Of a stretch of DNA of 64,000 nt, positions 42,087-51,804 are shown piece after piece. The notes below the pieces were generated by a model. That model saw only the letters and a program-made list of their open reading frames with translations. It searched no databases and was not told where the DNA came from. The number at the start of each line of letters is the position of its first letter. The first letter of the stretch is position 1. The position numbers and the translations under genes were made by a program. The stretch covers positions 1 to 64,000 of the forward strand of contig NZ_AUJR01000029.1 of the NCBI RefSeq assembly GCF_000424325.1. Direction: 5' to 3'. The stretch is from [Clostridium] clostridioforme AGR2157. GTDB lineage: Bacteria > Bacillota > Clostridia > Lachnospirales > Lachnospiraceae.

Positions 42087-44393
42087 ATGGGAGAACAAGT
42101 GATTACGATGCCCGTGGTGGCCCTCAGGGGTCTGACCATACTTCCGGGTATGGTATTGCATTTCGATATAAACAGACCGAAATCAGTGGCAGCCGTAGAG
42201 CGGGCCATGGTGGGAGACCAGAAACTGTTTCTTGTGGCCCAGAGACATCCTGAAATTGTGGAGCCGGAGCAGGGGGATTTGTTCCAGGCAGGTACTATCG
42301 CAGTGGTGAAGCAGCTGGTGAAATTGCCGGGCAAGGTGGTACGTGTGCTGGTGGAAGGACTGGAGCGCGCCGAGCTTCTGTGTCTGGAGGCCGAGGGACC
42401 GGCCATGATGGGCGAGATTGCCCCCATAGAATCGGAGGAGGACCTGGACAACCTGACTCAGGAGGCTATGCTGCGCATCCTGAAGGACAAGCTGGAAGAA
42501 TATGGAAGGGTTAATTCCAAGATTACAAAGGAAATTCTGCCCAATCTGTTGATTATTACAGATCTGAATGAGATGCTGGACCAGATTGCCATTCAGCTGC
42601 CATGGGATTATACCATCCGCCAGACCGTGCTGGAGAACAGCTCTCTGTCGGCCAGGTATGAGGTAGTGATGCACACTCTGCTGACTGAGATGGAGATATA
42701 CAGGATTAAGAAGGAATTTCAGGAAAAGGTAAAGGCCGATATCGACCAGAACCAGAAGGAATACATCCTCAGGGAGCAGATGAAGGTCATCCGCCAGGAG
42801 CTGGGAGAGGACGCTGTGTCGGACGCAGACGAATACCAGAAGAAGCTGGATGCACTGAAGGCTGACAAGGAAGTAAAGGAAAAGCTCTACAAAGAGATTG
42901 AGCGTTTCCGCAATATGCCGGCTGGAAGCCAGGAGGCCAATGTGCTGCGCACCTATGTGGAAACTCTGCTGGACCTGCCCTGGAAGAAGATGTCCAAGGA
43001 CAATGACGACATCAAACATGCCGAGAAGATACTCAACGAGGACCACTATGGACTGGAGCAGGTAAAGGAGAGAATCCTGGAATACCTGGCTGTCCGCGCC
43101 CTGACTAAGAAGGGCACCAGCCCTATCATCTGTCTGGTGGGACCTCCCGGGACCGGCAAGACATCCATTGCCCGATCCGTGGCAAGGGCCCTGAATAAGA
43201 AATACGTGCGCATCAGCCTGGGAGGTGTCCGGGACGAGGCGGAAATCAGGGGACACAGGAAAACCTACGTGGGCGCCATGCCCGGCCGTATCGTGGAAGG
43301 CATGCGTCAGGCCGGTGTGAGCAATCCGCTGATGCTTCTGGATGAGATTGACAAGGTCAGCAGCGATTACAAGGGCGATACCTCCTCCGCGCTTTTGGAG
43401 GTACTGGACGGGGAACAGAATGTGAAATTCAGGGACCACTATGTGGAACTGCCCATTGACCTGTCCCAGGTCCTGTTTATTGCGACGGCCAATACCACCC
43501 AGACCATACCGGGCCCTCTGCTGGACCGTATGGAACTGATTGAGGTCAACAGCTACACGGAAAATGAGAAGTTTCACATAGCCAGGGACTACCTGGTGTC
43601 AAAGCAGATGGAGCGCAGCGGCCTGAAGGACAGTCAGATTACATTTTCCGATAAGAGCCTGGAAAAAATCATACACAACTACACCAGGGAAGCAGGCGTC
43701 AGGAATCTGGAGCGCCGCATCGGGGATGTGTGCCGCAAGGCAGCCAGACAGTTCCTGGAGGATAAGAAGAAATCCATCAAGATTACGGAGAGCAATCTGG
43801 AGAAATACCTTGGCAAGGAAAAGGTGACCTTTGAGAATGCCAATGAGGAAGATGAAATCGGCATTGTGCGCGGCCTGGCCTGGACCAGTGTGGGAGGCGA
43901 TACCCTTCAGATAGAAGTCAATGTGATACCGGGCAAGGGAAGCCTTCTGATGACCGGACAGCTGGGAGATGTGATGAAGGAATCCGCCCAGACAGCCCTG
44001 ACCTATGTGCGGTCCGTATGCCCGGAATATGGGATTGCCGACGATTATTTTGAGAAGCACGACATCCACATCCATATCCCGGAAGGGGCAGTGCCAAAGG
44101 ACGGACCATCTGCGGGAATCACCATGGCCACAGCCATGCTGTCCGCGGTGACAGGTAAAAGCGTCCAGGCCAAGGTGGCCATGACCGGGGAGATAACCCT
44201 CCGGGGACGGGTCCTGCCCATCGGAGGACTGAAAGAAAAGATACTGGCAGCCAAGATGGCCCATATAGAGAAGGTACTGGTACCTGACAAGAATCGGCCG
44301 GATATGGCGGAGCTGTCCAAAGAAATCACCAATGGACTGGACATCGTGTATGTAAAGGCCATGGAGGATGTGGTCTCGGAGGCGTTTGTTTAA
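42087..44393 (+). CDS. lon: ATP-dependent protease Lon (LonA)
   Basis: The 768-residue protein has an N-terminal substrate domain (VALRGLTILPGMVLHF), an AAA+ domain with GPPGTGKTSIARSVARAL and LMLLDEIDKVS, and a C-terminal protease domain with the Ser-Lys dyad (the serine in PKDGPSAGITMAT). The start at 42087 has GAGGTGA about 10 bases upstream. It has no membrane segment, so it is LonA rather than LonB. Confidence 0.97.
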   Translation: MGEQVITMPVVALRGLTILPGMVLHFDINRPKSVAAVERAMVGDQKLFLVAQRHPEIVEPEQGDLFQAGTIAVVKQLVKLPGKVVRVLVEGLERAELLCLEAEGPAMMGEIAPIESEEDLDNLTQEAMLRILKDKLEEYGRVNSKITKEILPNLLIITDLNEMLDQIAIQLPWDYTIRQTVLENSSLSARYEVVMHTLLTEMEIYRIKKEFQEKVKADIDQNQKEYILREQMKVIRQELGEDAVSDADEYQKKLDALKADKEVKEKLYKEIERFRNMPAGSQEANVLRTYVETLLDLPWKKMSKDNDDIKHAEKILNEDHYGLEQVKERILEYLAVRALTKKGTSPIICLVGPPGTGKTSIARSVARALNKKYVRISLGGVRDEAEIRGHRKTYVGAMPGRIVEGMRQAGVSNPLMLLDEIDKVSSDYKGDTSSALLEVLDGEQNVKFRDHYVELPIDLSQVLFIATANTTQTIPGPLLDRMELIEVNSYTENEKFHIARDYLVSKQMERSGLKDSQITFSDKSLEKIIHNYTREAGVRNLERRIGDVCRKAARQFLEDKKKSIKITESNLEKYLGKEKVTFENANEEDEIGIVRGLAWTSVGGDTLQIEVNVIPGKGSLLMTGQLGDVMKESAQTALTYVRSVCPEYGIADDYFEKHDIHIHIPEGAVPKDGPSAGITMATAMLSAVTGKSVQAKVAMTGEITLRGRVLPIGGLKEKILAAKMAHIEKVLVPDKNRPDMAELSKEITNGLDIVYVKAMEDVVSEAFV

Positions 44394-44478
44394 AGCGCGG
44401 ATGAGGCTGGTTCTGAGCGGGCTCCGGGAGGGCCGGTGACAAGTTACGGCGAACGGATATGAATTAGGAGAAACAAAT

Positions 44479-45060
44479 ATGATTATAAGAGACGTGAATC
44501 TGGAGACAGTATGCGGCGTGACCAGCAAGCTGCCGGAGAATACACTGCCGGAGTTTGCATTTGCGGGCAAGTCCAATGTGGGGAAATCATCCCTCATCAA
44601 TGCGCTGATGAACCGCAAGGCCTATGCAAGAACCTCCTCGCAGCCGGGCAAGACCCAGACCATCAATTTTTACAACATTAACGGAACATTGTATTACGTG
44701 GATCTGCCGGGTTACGGCTATGCCAAGATAGCGGTTGAGGTCAAGGAAAAATGGGGCAAGATGATAGAGCGGTATCTCAGGAATTCCCAGATGCTCAAGA
44801 TGGTGTTCCTGCTCATCGATATCCGCCACGAGCCCTCAGCCAACGACAAGCTGATGTATGAATGGATTATCTTCAACGGATACCACCCCGTCATCATTGC
44901 CACCAAGCTGGACAAGATTAACCGCAGCCAGATACAAAAACACGTGAAGATGGTGCGGGAAGGCCTTGGGATGGAAAAGGACGGCATCATCATTCCTTTC
45001 TCGGCAGAGACAAAGCAGGGCAGGGATGATATATGGGACCTTATAGAGGGGAGCATGTAG
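44479..45060 (+). CDS. yihA: Ribosome biogenesis GTPase YihA/YsxC (EngB)
   Basis: The 193-residue circularly ordinary GTPase has G1 FAGKSNVGKSSLINAL, G2/G3 with TQTINFYNINGTLYYVDLPG and G4 ATKLDKINRSQ. It acts in assembly of the large ribosomal subunit. It typically follows lon or clpX in Firmicutes, as here, 85 bp after lon with AGGAGAAA before the ATG. Confidence 0.96.
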   Translation: MIIRDVNLETVCGVTSKLPENTLPEFAFAGKSNVGKSSLINALMNRKAYARTSSQPGKTQTINFYNINGTLYYVDLPGYGYAKIAVEVKEKWGKMIERYLRNSQMLKMVFLLIDIRHEPSANDKLMYEWIIFNGYHPVIIATKLDKINRSQIQKHVKMVREGLGMEKDGIIIPFSAETKQGRDDIWDLIEGSM

Positions 45061-45157
45061 GCTGCCCGTATCCCTGTGGTCCTGAAGCCGGCCTCCGGTA
45101 AGATTAAGGAAATGCATACGTATTGACGAAACATCGGAGACTCGCATCTGATTCAAA

Positions 45158-45185
45158 TCGACTTATCCGGCATTTATCGTATAAT
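45158..45185 (+). promoter_or_regulatory. Candidate promoter of the phosphodiesterase gene
   Basis: TCGACT (45158-45163) and a perfect TATAAT (45180-45185) are 16 bp apart, about 80 bases before the ATG at 45268. Confidence 0.45.
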
Positions 45186-45267
45186 ATATAAGGGTATGAA
45201 TGAAAAATAAGACAGCGGGCGGAATGGTAATCCAGACGCGTCCGGCTGTATCTGGAGGTATTATGTA

Positions 45268-46167
45268 ATGGAAACGGGACCAATACGGGTGGCTGTCATG
45301 GCAGACACCCATGGAGTGCTCCGGCCGGAGGTGGAGAGGATTCTTGAAACCTGCGATGTGATTGTCCATGCAGGGGATTTTGACAATCAGATGCTGTATC
45401 ACAAGCTGAATGTGGACCAGCCCCTGTATGCGGTAAGGGGCAATAATGACAGGGGATGGTCGGGGGGCCTTGGCCTGGTGAACCGGTTTGAAATCGGCGG
45501 GGTAAAATTCATCATGGCCCACGAACGTGTGGATATTCCCAGTATGCTTAAGGATATACAGGTGGTCATATTCGGCCATTCCCATATGTACTATCAGCAG
45601 GAAATCAGCGGAAGGCTTTGGCTGAACCCGGGAAGCTGCGGTTATAAGCGTTTTACCCTGCCCCTTTCCATGGCAGTGATGACCATTGAGGACGGAAAAT
45701 ATGAGGTGGAGACTATCTGGCTGGAACATGGATACGGCACGCCCGGAGCAGCCGCCATCCAGAGGGAGAAGACCAGGGTCAGCAAGTATGAAAAGCAGCA
45801 GAAGCGCTATAAGCAGAAGGCGGGAAAGACAGCCGGCCAGAACCGGGCTGCCAAGGAAGCCGTCCGGGCAGAATTGGCTGAGGGCGCGCCAAAGGCAGCT
45901 AAGTATGGCGGACATCCGGCGGCCAAGCCGGAGGCTCCTAAGGCGGAAGCCCATCTGATTAACGGTCCGGAGCAGGAGAAGGAGTATTTGTTCCTGATAG
46001 CGAAAATATTACGCCTTAGAAAAGCAGGTGAGTCCAGAGAATGGGTCATCCAGAATCTGGGAGAGAATTTCAGGCTGGCGGCAACCATCTACGACATATG
46101 CGAAAAAAAGCCGGACTCAAATGCCCGGCAGATTTTGGAAATGTTATTGGAACAGCTTTCTTTTTAA
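45268..46167 (+). CDS. YfcE/MJ0936-type metallophosphoesterase with C-terminal extension
   Basis: Residues 1-160 are a calcineurin-like phosphodiesterase with the metal-binding set VMADTHG, IVHAGDFDN, VRGNNDRG and FGHSHMYY. Residues 165-215 are a lysine/alanine/glutamine-rich linker, and the last ~65 residues form a helical segment (KEYLFLIAKILRLRKAGES, NARQILEMLLEQL). The extension is absent from typical YfcE proteins (about 160-185 residues) and is not recognised. GGAGG precedes the ATG. Confidence 0.85.
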   Translation: METGPIRVAVMADTHGVLRPEVERILETCDVIVHAGDFDNQMLYHKLNVDQPLYAVRGNNDRGWSGGLGLVNRFEIGGVKFIMAHERVDIPSMLKDIQVVIFGHSHMYYQQEISGRLWLNPGSCGYKRFTLPLSMAVMTIEDGKYEVETIWLEHGYGTPGAAAIQREKTRVSKYEKQQKRYKQKAGKTAGQNRAAKEAVRAELAEGAPKAAKYGGHPAAKPEAPKAEAHLINGPEQEKEYLFLIAKILRLRKAGESREWVIQNLGENFRLAATIYDICEKKPDSNARQILEMLLEQLSF

Positions 46168-46209
46168 TCGGTACAGGTAATGGACTGATAGGGCAGGCAT
46201 GGATAAAAG

Positions 46210-46728
46210 TCAGGATAAAAGTGACCGCATGACGTGGGCATAGATTTCCTGGCTTTTTGTTTTCCAGGTATTGCACATGGATTCGGCCTGCTCCCTGTCA
46301 GGGACGGACAAATCCAGCCGAATCAGGGTCGTCTTATTCTCCCGGACCTCACAGTGGACAATGTAGTCCTGATTGGTCCCCTTGTAGAAGTCGGCCGTGG
46401 TGCCCACCTCCTCCCGGAGACGGAACTTATTCTCCTTAAGGTAATGGTCCATGTCCTCAATGATGGCAGAGGATATGTTCTTGCCAAAGAAGTTAAGGGT
46501 TTCCTCGCCCTCCTTGGTGATGTCATACCGGGTGCTGTTGTGGCTGGCCTCCTTGTGCACCAGGCCGGCGTCTTCCAGCTCATTTAAGGCCTGCTGGAGG
46601 GTAAAATAGGTGGTGTATTCATGCTCTGTGAAAAAGTTGGTGAGCTGGGCATTGGTCAGGGGGAAGTTCACCTGCTTCAACATATAGAGATTCATCAGTT
46701 TGTACAAGGTCATAGGTTCAGTCAGCAT
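46210..46728 (-). CDS. DUF4364 family protein (winged-helix-like)
   Basis: The 172-residue protein matches the clostridial DUF4364 family: TLYKLMNLYMLKQVNFPLTN, a winged-helix-like segment FTLQQALNELEDAGLVHKE and a C-terminal domain with VHCEVRENKTTLIRLDLSVP. Its function is unknown; a DNA-binding role is suggested by the fold only. The ATG at 46728 has GGAG 10 bases upstream; the GTG at 46737 is too close to it. It lies 29 bp downstream of the malic enzyme gene, probably in one transcript. Confidence 0.8.
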   Translation of the reverse strand: MLTEPMTLYKLMNLYMLKQVNFPLTNAQLTNFFTEHEYTTYFTLQQALNELEDAGLVHKEASHNSTRYDITKEGEETLNFFGKNISSAIIEDMDHYLKENKFRLREEVGTTADFYKGTNQDYIVHCEVRENKTTLIRLDLSVPDREQAESMCNTWKTKSQEIYAHVMRSLLS

Positions 46729-46757
46729 ATCATACACACTCCATCAGGGTTTTCTTA

Positions 46758-47912
46758 TTATTTTCTAATGTGGTCCTTTACCGCGCTGCTGACCACGTCC
46801 GCCACGCGGGGGTCAAAGGCTTCGGGAAGTATATTCTCGTCGCTTAAATCCGTTTCATCCACCAGTCCGGCAATGGCTTCGGCGGCAGCCAGCTTCATTT
46901 CCTCGGTGATAGAGGGAGCGCGGCCTTCCAGTGCGCCCTTAAAGATTCCGGGGAATACCACCACGTTGTTTACCTGGTTGGGGAAGTCGGAACGGCCGGT
47001 CCCGACCACACGTGCCCCGGCAGCCTTTGCCAGGTCAGGCATGATTTCCGGAACAGGGTTTGCCATGGCAAAGAGAATGGCGTCCTTATTCATGGATGCT
47101 ACCATGTCCTGGGTCACGATTCCGGGAGCAGATACGCCGACGAATATGTCAGCGCCCTTCATGGCATCTGCCAGGGTACCGGTCCTGTGCTCTAAGTTGG
47201 TCACGTCCATCATCTTTTCCTGCATCCAGTTAAGGCCTTTTGCGCCCTTGTTTAGTATACCGCTCTTATCGCACATGGTAACATGGGCAAATCCATAGGT
47301 CAGCAGCAGCTTTGTGATGGCAATGCCCGCGGAACCGGCGCCGTTTACTACCACGTAACAATCTTCCTTCTTTTTGCCGGTCAGCTTGAGGGAGTTGATG
47401 ACACCGGCCAGGACCACGATGGCAGTGCCGTGCTGGTCGTCATGGAATACGGGAATGCTCAGCCTCTCTTTTAATGCTTCCTCTATCTCAAAACATCTGG
47501 GGGCGGAGATGTCCTCCAGGTTGACGCCGCCAAAGGCAGGGGCAATGCGCACAACCGTCTCAATGATTTCCTGGGTGTCCTGGGTATCCAGGCAGATGGG
47601 GAATGCGTTGACGCCGCCGAATTCCTTAAAGAGCACTGCCTTGCCCTCCATGACCGGCATGGCTGCCAGGGGGCCTATGTTGCCCAGGCCCAGTACGGCG
47701 CTTCCGTCGGAGACAACGGCAATGGTGTTGGATTTGATGGTGTACCGGTAAGCTGCCTCCGGGTTACCGGCAATCACCTTGCAGGGCTCGGCAACGCCTG
47801 GGGTATAAGCAAGGGCCAGGTCTTCCCTGGATGCCACCTTTGCCTTTGATGTGGTTTCAAGTTTTCCCTTCCATTCCTCATGGAGCAGCAGTGCTTTTTC
47901 ATTGGTTGTCAT
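46758..47912 (-). CDS. NAD(P)-dependent malic enzyme (oxaloacetate-decarboxylating malate dehydrogenase)
   Basis: Converts malate to pyruvate and CO2. The start at 47912 gives 384 residues. Motifs are DLALAYTPGVAEPC, VSDGSAVLGLGNIGPLAAMP, the metal/substrate site in PVFHDDQHGTAIV and the NAD-binding VVNGAGSAGIAITKLLL. It is the short bacterial type without the phosphotransacetylase-like tail. Confidence 0.94.
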   Translation of the reverse strand: MTTNEKALLLHEEWKGKLETTSKAKVASREDLALAYTPGVAEPCKVIAGNPEAAYRYTIKSNTIAVVSDGSAVLGLGNIGPLAAMPVMEGKAVLFKEFGGVNAFPICLDTQDTQEIIETVVRIAPAFGGVNLEDISAPRCFEIEEALKERLSIPVFHDDQHGTAIVVLAGVINSLKLTGKKKEDCYVVVNGAGSAGIAITKLLLTYGFAHVTMCDKSGILNKGAKGLNWMQEKMMDVTNLEHRTGTLADAMKGADIFVGVSAPGIVTQDMVASMNKDAILFAMANPVPEIMPDLAKAAGARVVGTGRSDFPNQVNNVVVFPGIFKGALEGRAPSITEEMKLAAAEAIAGLVDETDLSDENILPEAFDPRVADVVSSAVKDHIRK

Positions 47913-48199
47913 AATCCATTCCGTCCTTTTTCTTAATAGTAGAAACACAAAAATGCATTTTTATATATCATAACAATTTTGGAAGTGTTTATCAAGTTCC
48001 TTTTGAAATCAGTTCGGTTTGGCGGCACTTGTGCGGCGGTACAGGCCGGGGAGGGGAGGACAAAGGAGAAATGGAAGAACATGGAACCCATGGTTTGAAC
48101 AAAAGATGTAATTAAAACTTTTAAAACCACCTGAAATGTGATATCATGTTACGTGAGTGTGGACATTTTACACAGAAGGATAAAGATACAGGTGGTACT
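47913..48199. other. Divergent intergenic region, no gene seen
   Basis: About 290 bases between the malic enzyme start (minus) and the DUF5717-like gene (plus). It is A/T-rich at both edges with a G/C-rich centre. It must hold both promoters, but no well-spaced -35/-10 pair was found with confidence. Confidence 0.4.
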
Positions 48200-51100
48200 A
48201 TGAGGGAACGTATTAACCGTCTGGCCAGGGGAATCATTGACAATGGTTCGCCGGAGCTGGTGCTGACACCGGATCGGGTAGAGGCTTCGGTTCCTGCGGG
48301 TGAGGTCATCCGTGGCGAGATATTGGTGAGCAGCGGCAATAACCTGCATATAAAAGGGCTGGTGTATTCCAGCCATGAAAGGGTCCGGGTGGTGAACAGC
48401 GCCTTTGGCGGGCTTCGCAACCGGATTATATATGAAGTCAACGTGGGTTTTTCAGAGCATGGGGACGAAATCAAGGGATCTTTTTACCTGGTCACCAATG
48501 GTGGTGAGAGGGAGATTCCTTATTCTTTGCGCGTACAGGCCGGTGATTCAGGGGAGGTTCTGGGAAATTTAAAGACTCCCAGGGACTTTGCCCTGCTGGC
48601 CAAGAAGGACCTGGAAAAGGCGCTGAGGATTTTTGAATACCAGGATTTTACAGAGGCCCCCTTCATGCAGGATTCCCGGGTCCGTACCATCTATGACGGG
48701 TTAATGGGAAGGGCGGGCAGGAGGAATCTTCTGGAGGAATTCCTGGTGGCCCTGCAGGTGAAGGAACCGGTAAAGCTTACGCTGGAGACCGGAACCAGGA
48801 CCTATGAGAATCTGACAGGAATCGCAGAAGATTATATAGATATAGCAGCAGGAACCTGGGGGTATGTGACGGCGGACATAACCGCGGACGCTTCCTTCAT
48901 TGAACTGGGGACTTTCCGGATTACGGACCAGGATTTTGTCCAGGGCCGGTGCAGGGTAGGATACCGCATTGTTCCGTCCGGGCTTCACAGAGGAAGGAAT
49001 TTTGGGTGCATCCGCATTAAATCCCTGCGGGAGGAATTTCTTATTTTCGTGGAGGCGGAGAGGCATCATGCAGCCGGAAGCGCGGAGCGTGAATCCGGAA
49101 CGGATCGGTTCATGGACCATGGGAGCTTATATAAATACTTATCTCTGCGCCTGGACTATGAGGCAGGGGTTTATGAGCCGGCCCTTTTCTTAAACCAGAT
49201 GATGAAGGAGACAGAGCATCTCAGGTCGGATTTTCCGGGGGATGAGAGGGCCAAACTGATACAGGCAGAGCTTCTTATATTAAACGGCAGGGAGGACAAC
49301 GCCTCCCTGGCTTTAGACGATGCCAGGGACCATGTGCTGGCCCACAGGGAAGAGCAGGTGGAATTATACTGCTTCTACCAGTATCTTCGTCTGGAAATCA
49401 AGCCGTCTGTCCAGCAGAAGGAATCCCTGGTCCGCTATTTACGCAAGCTTTTGTGGGAGGATGGGGAGATACGGCCGTACCTCTTCCTGATGCTGATGAA
49501 GTTAGACGAAACCATGGCCCAGAATCCTCTGGAGCTGTACCGGTCCATGGCATCCCTTTTCAATCAGGGCTGCAGCAGCCCGTTCCTCTATGCATCGGCC
49601 TGCCGCCTGATGGAAGCCCACCCGGATTTGTTTGTGCGCCTGGGAGATTTTGAGATACAGGCTCTGTATCTGGGCGTACAGAAGGGAATCGTCAGCCGTT
49701 TAACCGCCCTGAGGGCGGCGGGACTGGCACTGGGGATTAAGCATTACAGGAAGCTGGTGGAACGCTTATTTGCAAAGCTGTACCAGACATATGAGGAGCA
49801 GGCGGTTCTGGAGGCCGTGTGCAGCCTGCTCATCAAAGGGGACTGTAAGGAAAGGGACGCATTCGCCTGGTATGAGAAGGCCCTGGAACAGGGCATAAAC
49901 CTGACCAGGCTATATGAGTATTTTCTTTATTCCCTGCCGGAGGATTACGGACATCTGCTGCCTAGGGAGGTGCTGCTGTATTTCTCCTATGATAAGGATT
50001 TGGACAGGCACAGCCGCCAGGTGCTCTACCGGAACATATTGGAATACATGAACCCTTCCGCGGAGCTGTACCAAAATTACACCAGGCATATGGAGCAGTT
50101 TGCCATGGAACAGCTGTTCCAGTCCAGAATCAACCGCTCCCTGGCCGTTATTTACGAGCACATGATTTATAAGGATATGATAGACAGCCGGGTGGCCAGG
50201 GTTCTTCCGGGCATCCTTAAGTCCTGCCGCATCCGGTGCGGGGATTCCAGAATGAAGTATGTCATTGTCCGCTATGAGGAGCTGGAGGACGAGGAAGCAT
50301 TTCTACTGGAAAACCAGTCTGCTTATGTGCCCCTGTTTTCCGACCGCAGCGTCCTTCTGTTCCAGGATGCATACGGCAACCGGTATCTGGACGTGAAGCA
50401 CTGGAAGCTGCCTGTCATGGACCGCCCGGAGCTGCTGGCCCAGTGCTATGAGGTGTATCCGGACCATCCCATGCTCAAGCTTTCCGAATGCAGGGACATT
50501 GTGAACCGCGGGGTGGAGACGGACGAGCAGGCTGCACTGTTGGAAGAGATCGTGACGCAGATGCATTTGAGCCCTGTCTTTGAGGGCAGGCTGATGCAGG
50601 CGGTGACGGATTATTACTGTCAGAAGGCGTCTGAGGATAAGGACGGCGACGGTGTATTTAACTGTGCCTATCTGGTGCAGATTGATAAAAGGCCCATGGC
50701 TGCCAGGCAAAGGCAGCAGATATGCGAGACCCTAATCAGCCAGAATTATATGCGGGAAGCTTATAACATGATTCGGGATTACGGAAGCCAGTATATATCC
50801 ACGCCGCGGCTGATGAAGCTGTGCACCAAGACTATACTGATGAACCTGTTTGACCAGGACGACCTGCTTCTGGGTCTGTCCCATCAGGTGTTCAGGCAGG
50901 GTTGCTATGACAGCGTGATCCTGGACTATCTGTGTGAGCATTTCAACGGAACAGTATCCCAGATGTATGAGGTGCTGATTCAGGGCGTCAGGGAGCATGT
51001 GGAGACTTATGACCTGGAGGAGCGGCTGCTGGGGCAGATGCTGTTTACCGGCTGCTGCGACCAGATGGATTCCGTGTTTGAGCTGTACATGAAGCGCAAG

Positions 51101-51790
51101 ACCGCCAAGGAAATGGTGGTGAAGGCGTATTTTACCCAGAAGAGCGTCCAGTACTTCCTGGAAGAAAAGGATATGGACCAGAGGGTGTTTGAATATCTGA
51201 AGCAGGCAGTGGGAAATACCTTTGACAAGGACAGGATGCCTACTATCTACCTGCTGGCCCTGACGCGGTATTTTTCCACGCTGGACAAGGTGGAGGAGGG
51301 GGATGCGGAGCTGTTAAAGACCATGACATCCCTGCTTTTGGAGGAAGGGCTGGTATTCCCATATACCAGGGAGCTGTCAAAGCATATTCCGGTGCCGGAG
51401 GACATCATGGACAAGGCCATGGTGGAGTACAGGGGCAGGAAGGACGCTCATCCGGAGCTTCAGGTGAGAATTCTGCCGGAGGAAACAGGATTTCACAGCG
51501 AGGACATCCGCCGTGTATACCAGGGGATTTTTGTGAAACAAAAGGTACTCTTTGAGGGAGAAATCATGGAGTACAGGATATATGACTATCTGGACGGACA
51601 CCGCAGGCTTGCGGCAGAGGGACAGGTGGAGTGCGACCATAAGCTGGAGGGAAAGGAGAACAGCCGTTTTGCCTGCCTGAACGAGATGGGAGCAGCAATC
51701 AAAGACAGGGATGACAGCAGGCTTTTAAACGCGATGGAAGACTATCTCAAGAAGTCAGCGGCGCTTGGCAGGCTGTTTCCCATGGAGTAA
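48200..51790 (+). CDS. Large DUF5717-like protein of unknown function
   Basis: The ~1196-residue protein, from the ATG at 48200 (AGGTGG just upstream), matches what is annotated as the DUF5717 family in Lachnospiraceae. The N-terminal ~330 residues look like beta-sandwich modules (SPELVLTPDRVEASVPAGEV, IIYEVNVGFSEHGDEIKGSF, FIELGTFRITDQDFVQGRCR). The remainder is helical and repeat-like, similar to TPR/solenoid arrays (ALYLGVQKGIVSRLTALRAA, AREKL-style helices). No signal peptide or membrane helix is seen, so it is probably cytosolic. Its last base overlaps the next gene region, and the three genes 48.2-53.8 kb form one unit. Function unknown; a scaffold is a guess. Confidence 0.8.
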   Translation: MRERINRLARGIIDNGSPELVLTPDRVEASVPAGEVIRGEILVSSGNNLHIKGLVYSSHERVRVVNSAFGGLRNRIIYEVNVGFSEHGDEIKGSFYLVTNGGEREIPYSLRVQAGDSGEVLGNLKTPRDFALLAKKDLEKALRIFEYQDFTEAPFMQDSRVRTIYDGLMGRAGRRNLLEEFLVALQVKEPVKLTLETGTRTYENLTGIAEDYIDIAAGTWGYVTADITADASFIELGTFRITDQDFVQGRCRVGYRIVPSGLHRGRNFGCIRIKSLREEFLIFVEAERHHAAGSAERESGTDRFMDHGSLYKYLSLRLDYEAGVYEPALFLNQMMKETEHLRSDFPGDERAKLIQAELLILNGREDNASLALDDARDHVLAHREEQVELYCFYQYLRLEIKPSVQQKESLVRYLRKLLWEDGEIRPYLFLMLMKLDETMAQNPLELYRSMASLFNQGCSSPFLYASACRLMEAHPDLFVRLGDFEIQALYLGVQKGIVSRLTALRAAGLALGIKHYRKLVERLFAKLYQTYEEQAVLEAVCSLLIKGDCKERDAFAWYEKALEQGINLTRLYEYFLYSLPEDYGHLLPREVLLYFSYDKDLDRHSRQVLYRNILEYMNPSAELYQNYTRHMEQFAMEQLFQSRINRSLAVIYEHMIYKDMIDSRVARVLPGILKSCRIRCGDSRMKYVIVRYEELEDEEAFLLENQSAYVPLFSDRSVLLFQDAYGNRYLDVKHWKLPVMDRPELLAQCYEVYPDHPMLKLSECRDIVNRGVETDEQAALLEEIVTQMHLSPVFEGRLMQAVTDYYCQKASEDKDGDGVFNCAYLVQIDKRPMAARQRQQICETLISQNYMREAYNMIRDYGSQYISTPRLMKLCTKTILMNLFDQDDLLLGLSHQVFRQGCYDSVILDYLCEHFNGTVSQMYEVLIQGVREHVETYDLEERLLGQMLFTGCCDQMDSVFELYMKRKTAKEMVVKAYFTQKSVQYFLEEKDMDQRVFEYLKQAVGNTFDKDRMPTIYLLALTRYFSTLDKVEEGDAELLKTMTSLLLEEGLVFPYTRELSKHIPVPEDIMDKAMVEYRGRKDAHPELQVRILPEETGFHSEDIRRVYQGIFVKQKVLFEGEIMEYRIYDYLDGHRRLAAEGQVECDHKLEGKENSRFACLNEMGAAIKDRDDSRLLNAMEDYLKKSAALGRLFPME

Positions 51791-51804
51791 TGGAGGAACT
51801 GTCT

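Noticed and set aside
42183-43577. 464-codon minus-strand open frame inside lon
   Set aside because: It lies fully antisense to a well-defined lon gene; its length is a by-product of codon usage in G/C-rich DNA. No recognised domain.
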